Origin: Bacteroidales bacterium
Lineage (GTDB): Bacteria; Bacteroidota; Bacteroidia; Bacteroidales; UBA3824
NCBI GenBank assembly: GCA_024413595.1
Contig: JAKSUC010000014.1
Span: 1-63,458 of the forward strand
DNA length: 63,458 bases
Reading direction: 5' to 3'
Shown here: piece after piece, positions 63,114 through 63,458 of the stretch
How the letters are laid out: each line of letters starts with the position of its first letter
How positions within the stretch are numbered: the first letter of the stretch is position 1
Translations under genes and position numbers: made by a program
The notes under the pieces: model-generated
What the model was told of the DNA's origin: nothing
The model's database searches: none
The model's input: only the letters and a program-made list of their open reading frames with translations

Positions 63114-63142
63114 AAAAAAATCCGATAGAATTTTCTACCGGA
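63114..63142 (-). terminator. Hairpin upstream of the radical SAM operon
   Basis: TCCGATAGAA pairs with TTCTACCGGA; on the minus strand seven T residues follow. It would end a minus-strand transcript entering from beyond the window, just before the first operon gene. Confidence 0.65.
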
Positions 63143-63289
63143 CTTTTCCCAAGAACTCTTTGAGTTTTTCGTTTAATAAGGTTGTAATTACTAAAACAAT
63201 AAAAAAATAAATATGAGCCTTATAGTTTAATAGTGTTGTTAAGTTGTTTAGTTTTGAGTTAAATTTTAAAATTTGGTGTCATTCATTTT

Positions 63290-63458
63290 TTTGAGTTTTC
63301 GTTTTCATCTAGCCATTTGTACCAACTTTAAGTTAAGTTTAATTAGTTGTTTTTGAATCAATTTGAGTTTTAGTTATCTTTTAAGTTATTTGCATCAATT
63401 TTCAAGTTAAGTTTAATTAGTTGTTTTTGAATCAATTTGAGTTTTAGTTATCTTTTAA
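63290..63458. repeat. Tandem repeat of about 74 nt reaching the window end
   Basis: Units begin with TTTGAGTTTT at 63290, 63362 and 63436. The second and third are the same as far as can be seen; the first is diverged at its start and 72 nt long. The block AAGTTAAGTTTAATTAG is exact in the first two. No reading frame is evident. The array continues past the window. Confidence 0.75.

Overview
The window is an AT-rich (about 30% G+C by eye) chromosomal segment from a member of the Bacteroidota, most likely the order Bacteroidales. The evidence is: promoters of the TTTG-N19-21-TAnnTTTG type in front of many genes, no Shine-Dalgarno sequences, a type IX secretion C-terminal domain protein, a TonB-family receptor, a FecR/STN pair, lipoproteins with Bacteroidota lipoboxes, pyruvate phosphate dikinase, and a type VI-B (Cas13b) CRISPR locus. 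No tRNA, rRNA, insertion sequence or prophage was seen. The species cannot be named from the sequence.

Layout. 0.2-7.5 kb: a PurF-like amidophosphoribosyltransferase with Ser in place of the nucleophilic Cys, an M1 metallopeptidase, a GNAT acetyltransferase, a helical unknown and dnaK. 7.6-15.6 kb: lipoproteins (a tandem duplicate pair, a type-B carboxylesterase, a beta-helix protein), a secreted esterase, and one intact and two decayed ATPase genes of the DUF4143 type. 15.7-16.9 kb: another intact DUF4143 ATPase.

17.1-26.0 kb is the defence island and the main interest: a CRISPR array of 18 identical 36-nt repeats and 17 spacers of 29-30 nt, then a Septu-like pair (PtuA ATPase, PtuB HNH nuclease), then a 1272-aa Cas13b with RxxxxH HEPN motifs near both ends, all on the + strand. 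A convergent gene encodes another protein with an RxxxxH motif. Array and effector are thus separated by a complete-looking second defence system. No cas1, cas2, csx27 or csx28 is recognisable here.

26-56 kb is mostly housekeeping: a TPM-domain/zinc-ribbon pair, a TonB-type outer-membrane protein, a TauE/CcdA-like and polyferredoxin cluster, a LytTR regulator, a stomatin-like protein, ppdK, kdsB, rho, an orphan FecR/STN pair, an SNF2 helicase, an MBL hydrolase and a gamma-carbonic-anhydrase-like protein. Pseudogenes of ATPase and Rpn-type families are scattered through it.

56-63 kb: a structured non-coding RNA (6S-like candidate), an EcoRI-type adenine methylase next to a DUF262-HNH protein (possible restriction-modification unit), an ATPase_2/DUF234 gene of visibly different base composition behind a large palindromic operator, and an operon of three tandem membrane/lipoprotein paralogues followed by a radical SAM enzyme. 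The window ends inside a roughly 74-nt tandem repeat.

A recurring pattern is that the ATPase genes (and one ruin of them) each carry their own short repeats in or just upstream of the promoter, different in sequence at every locus.
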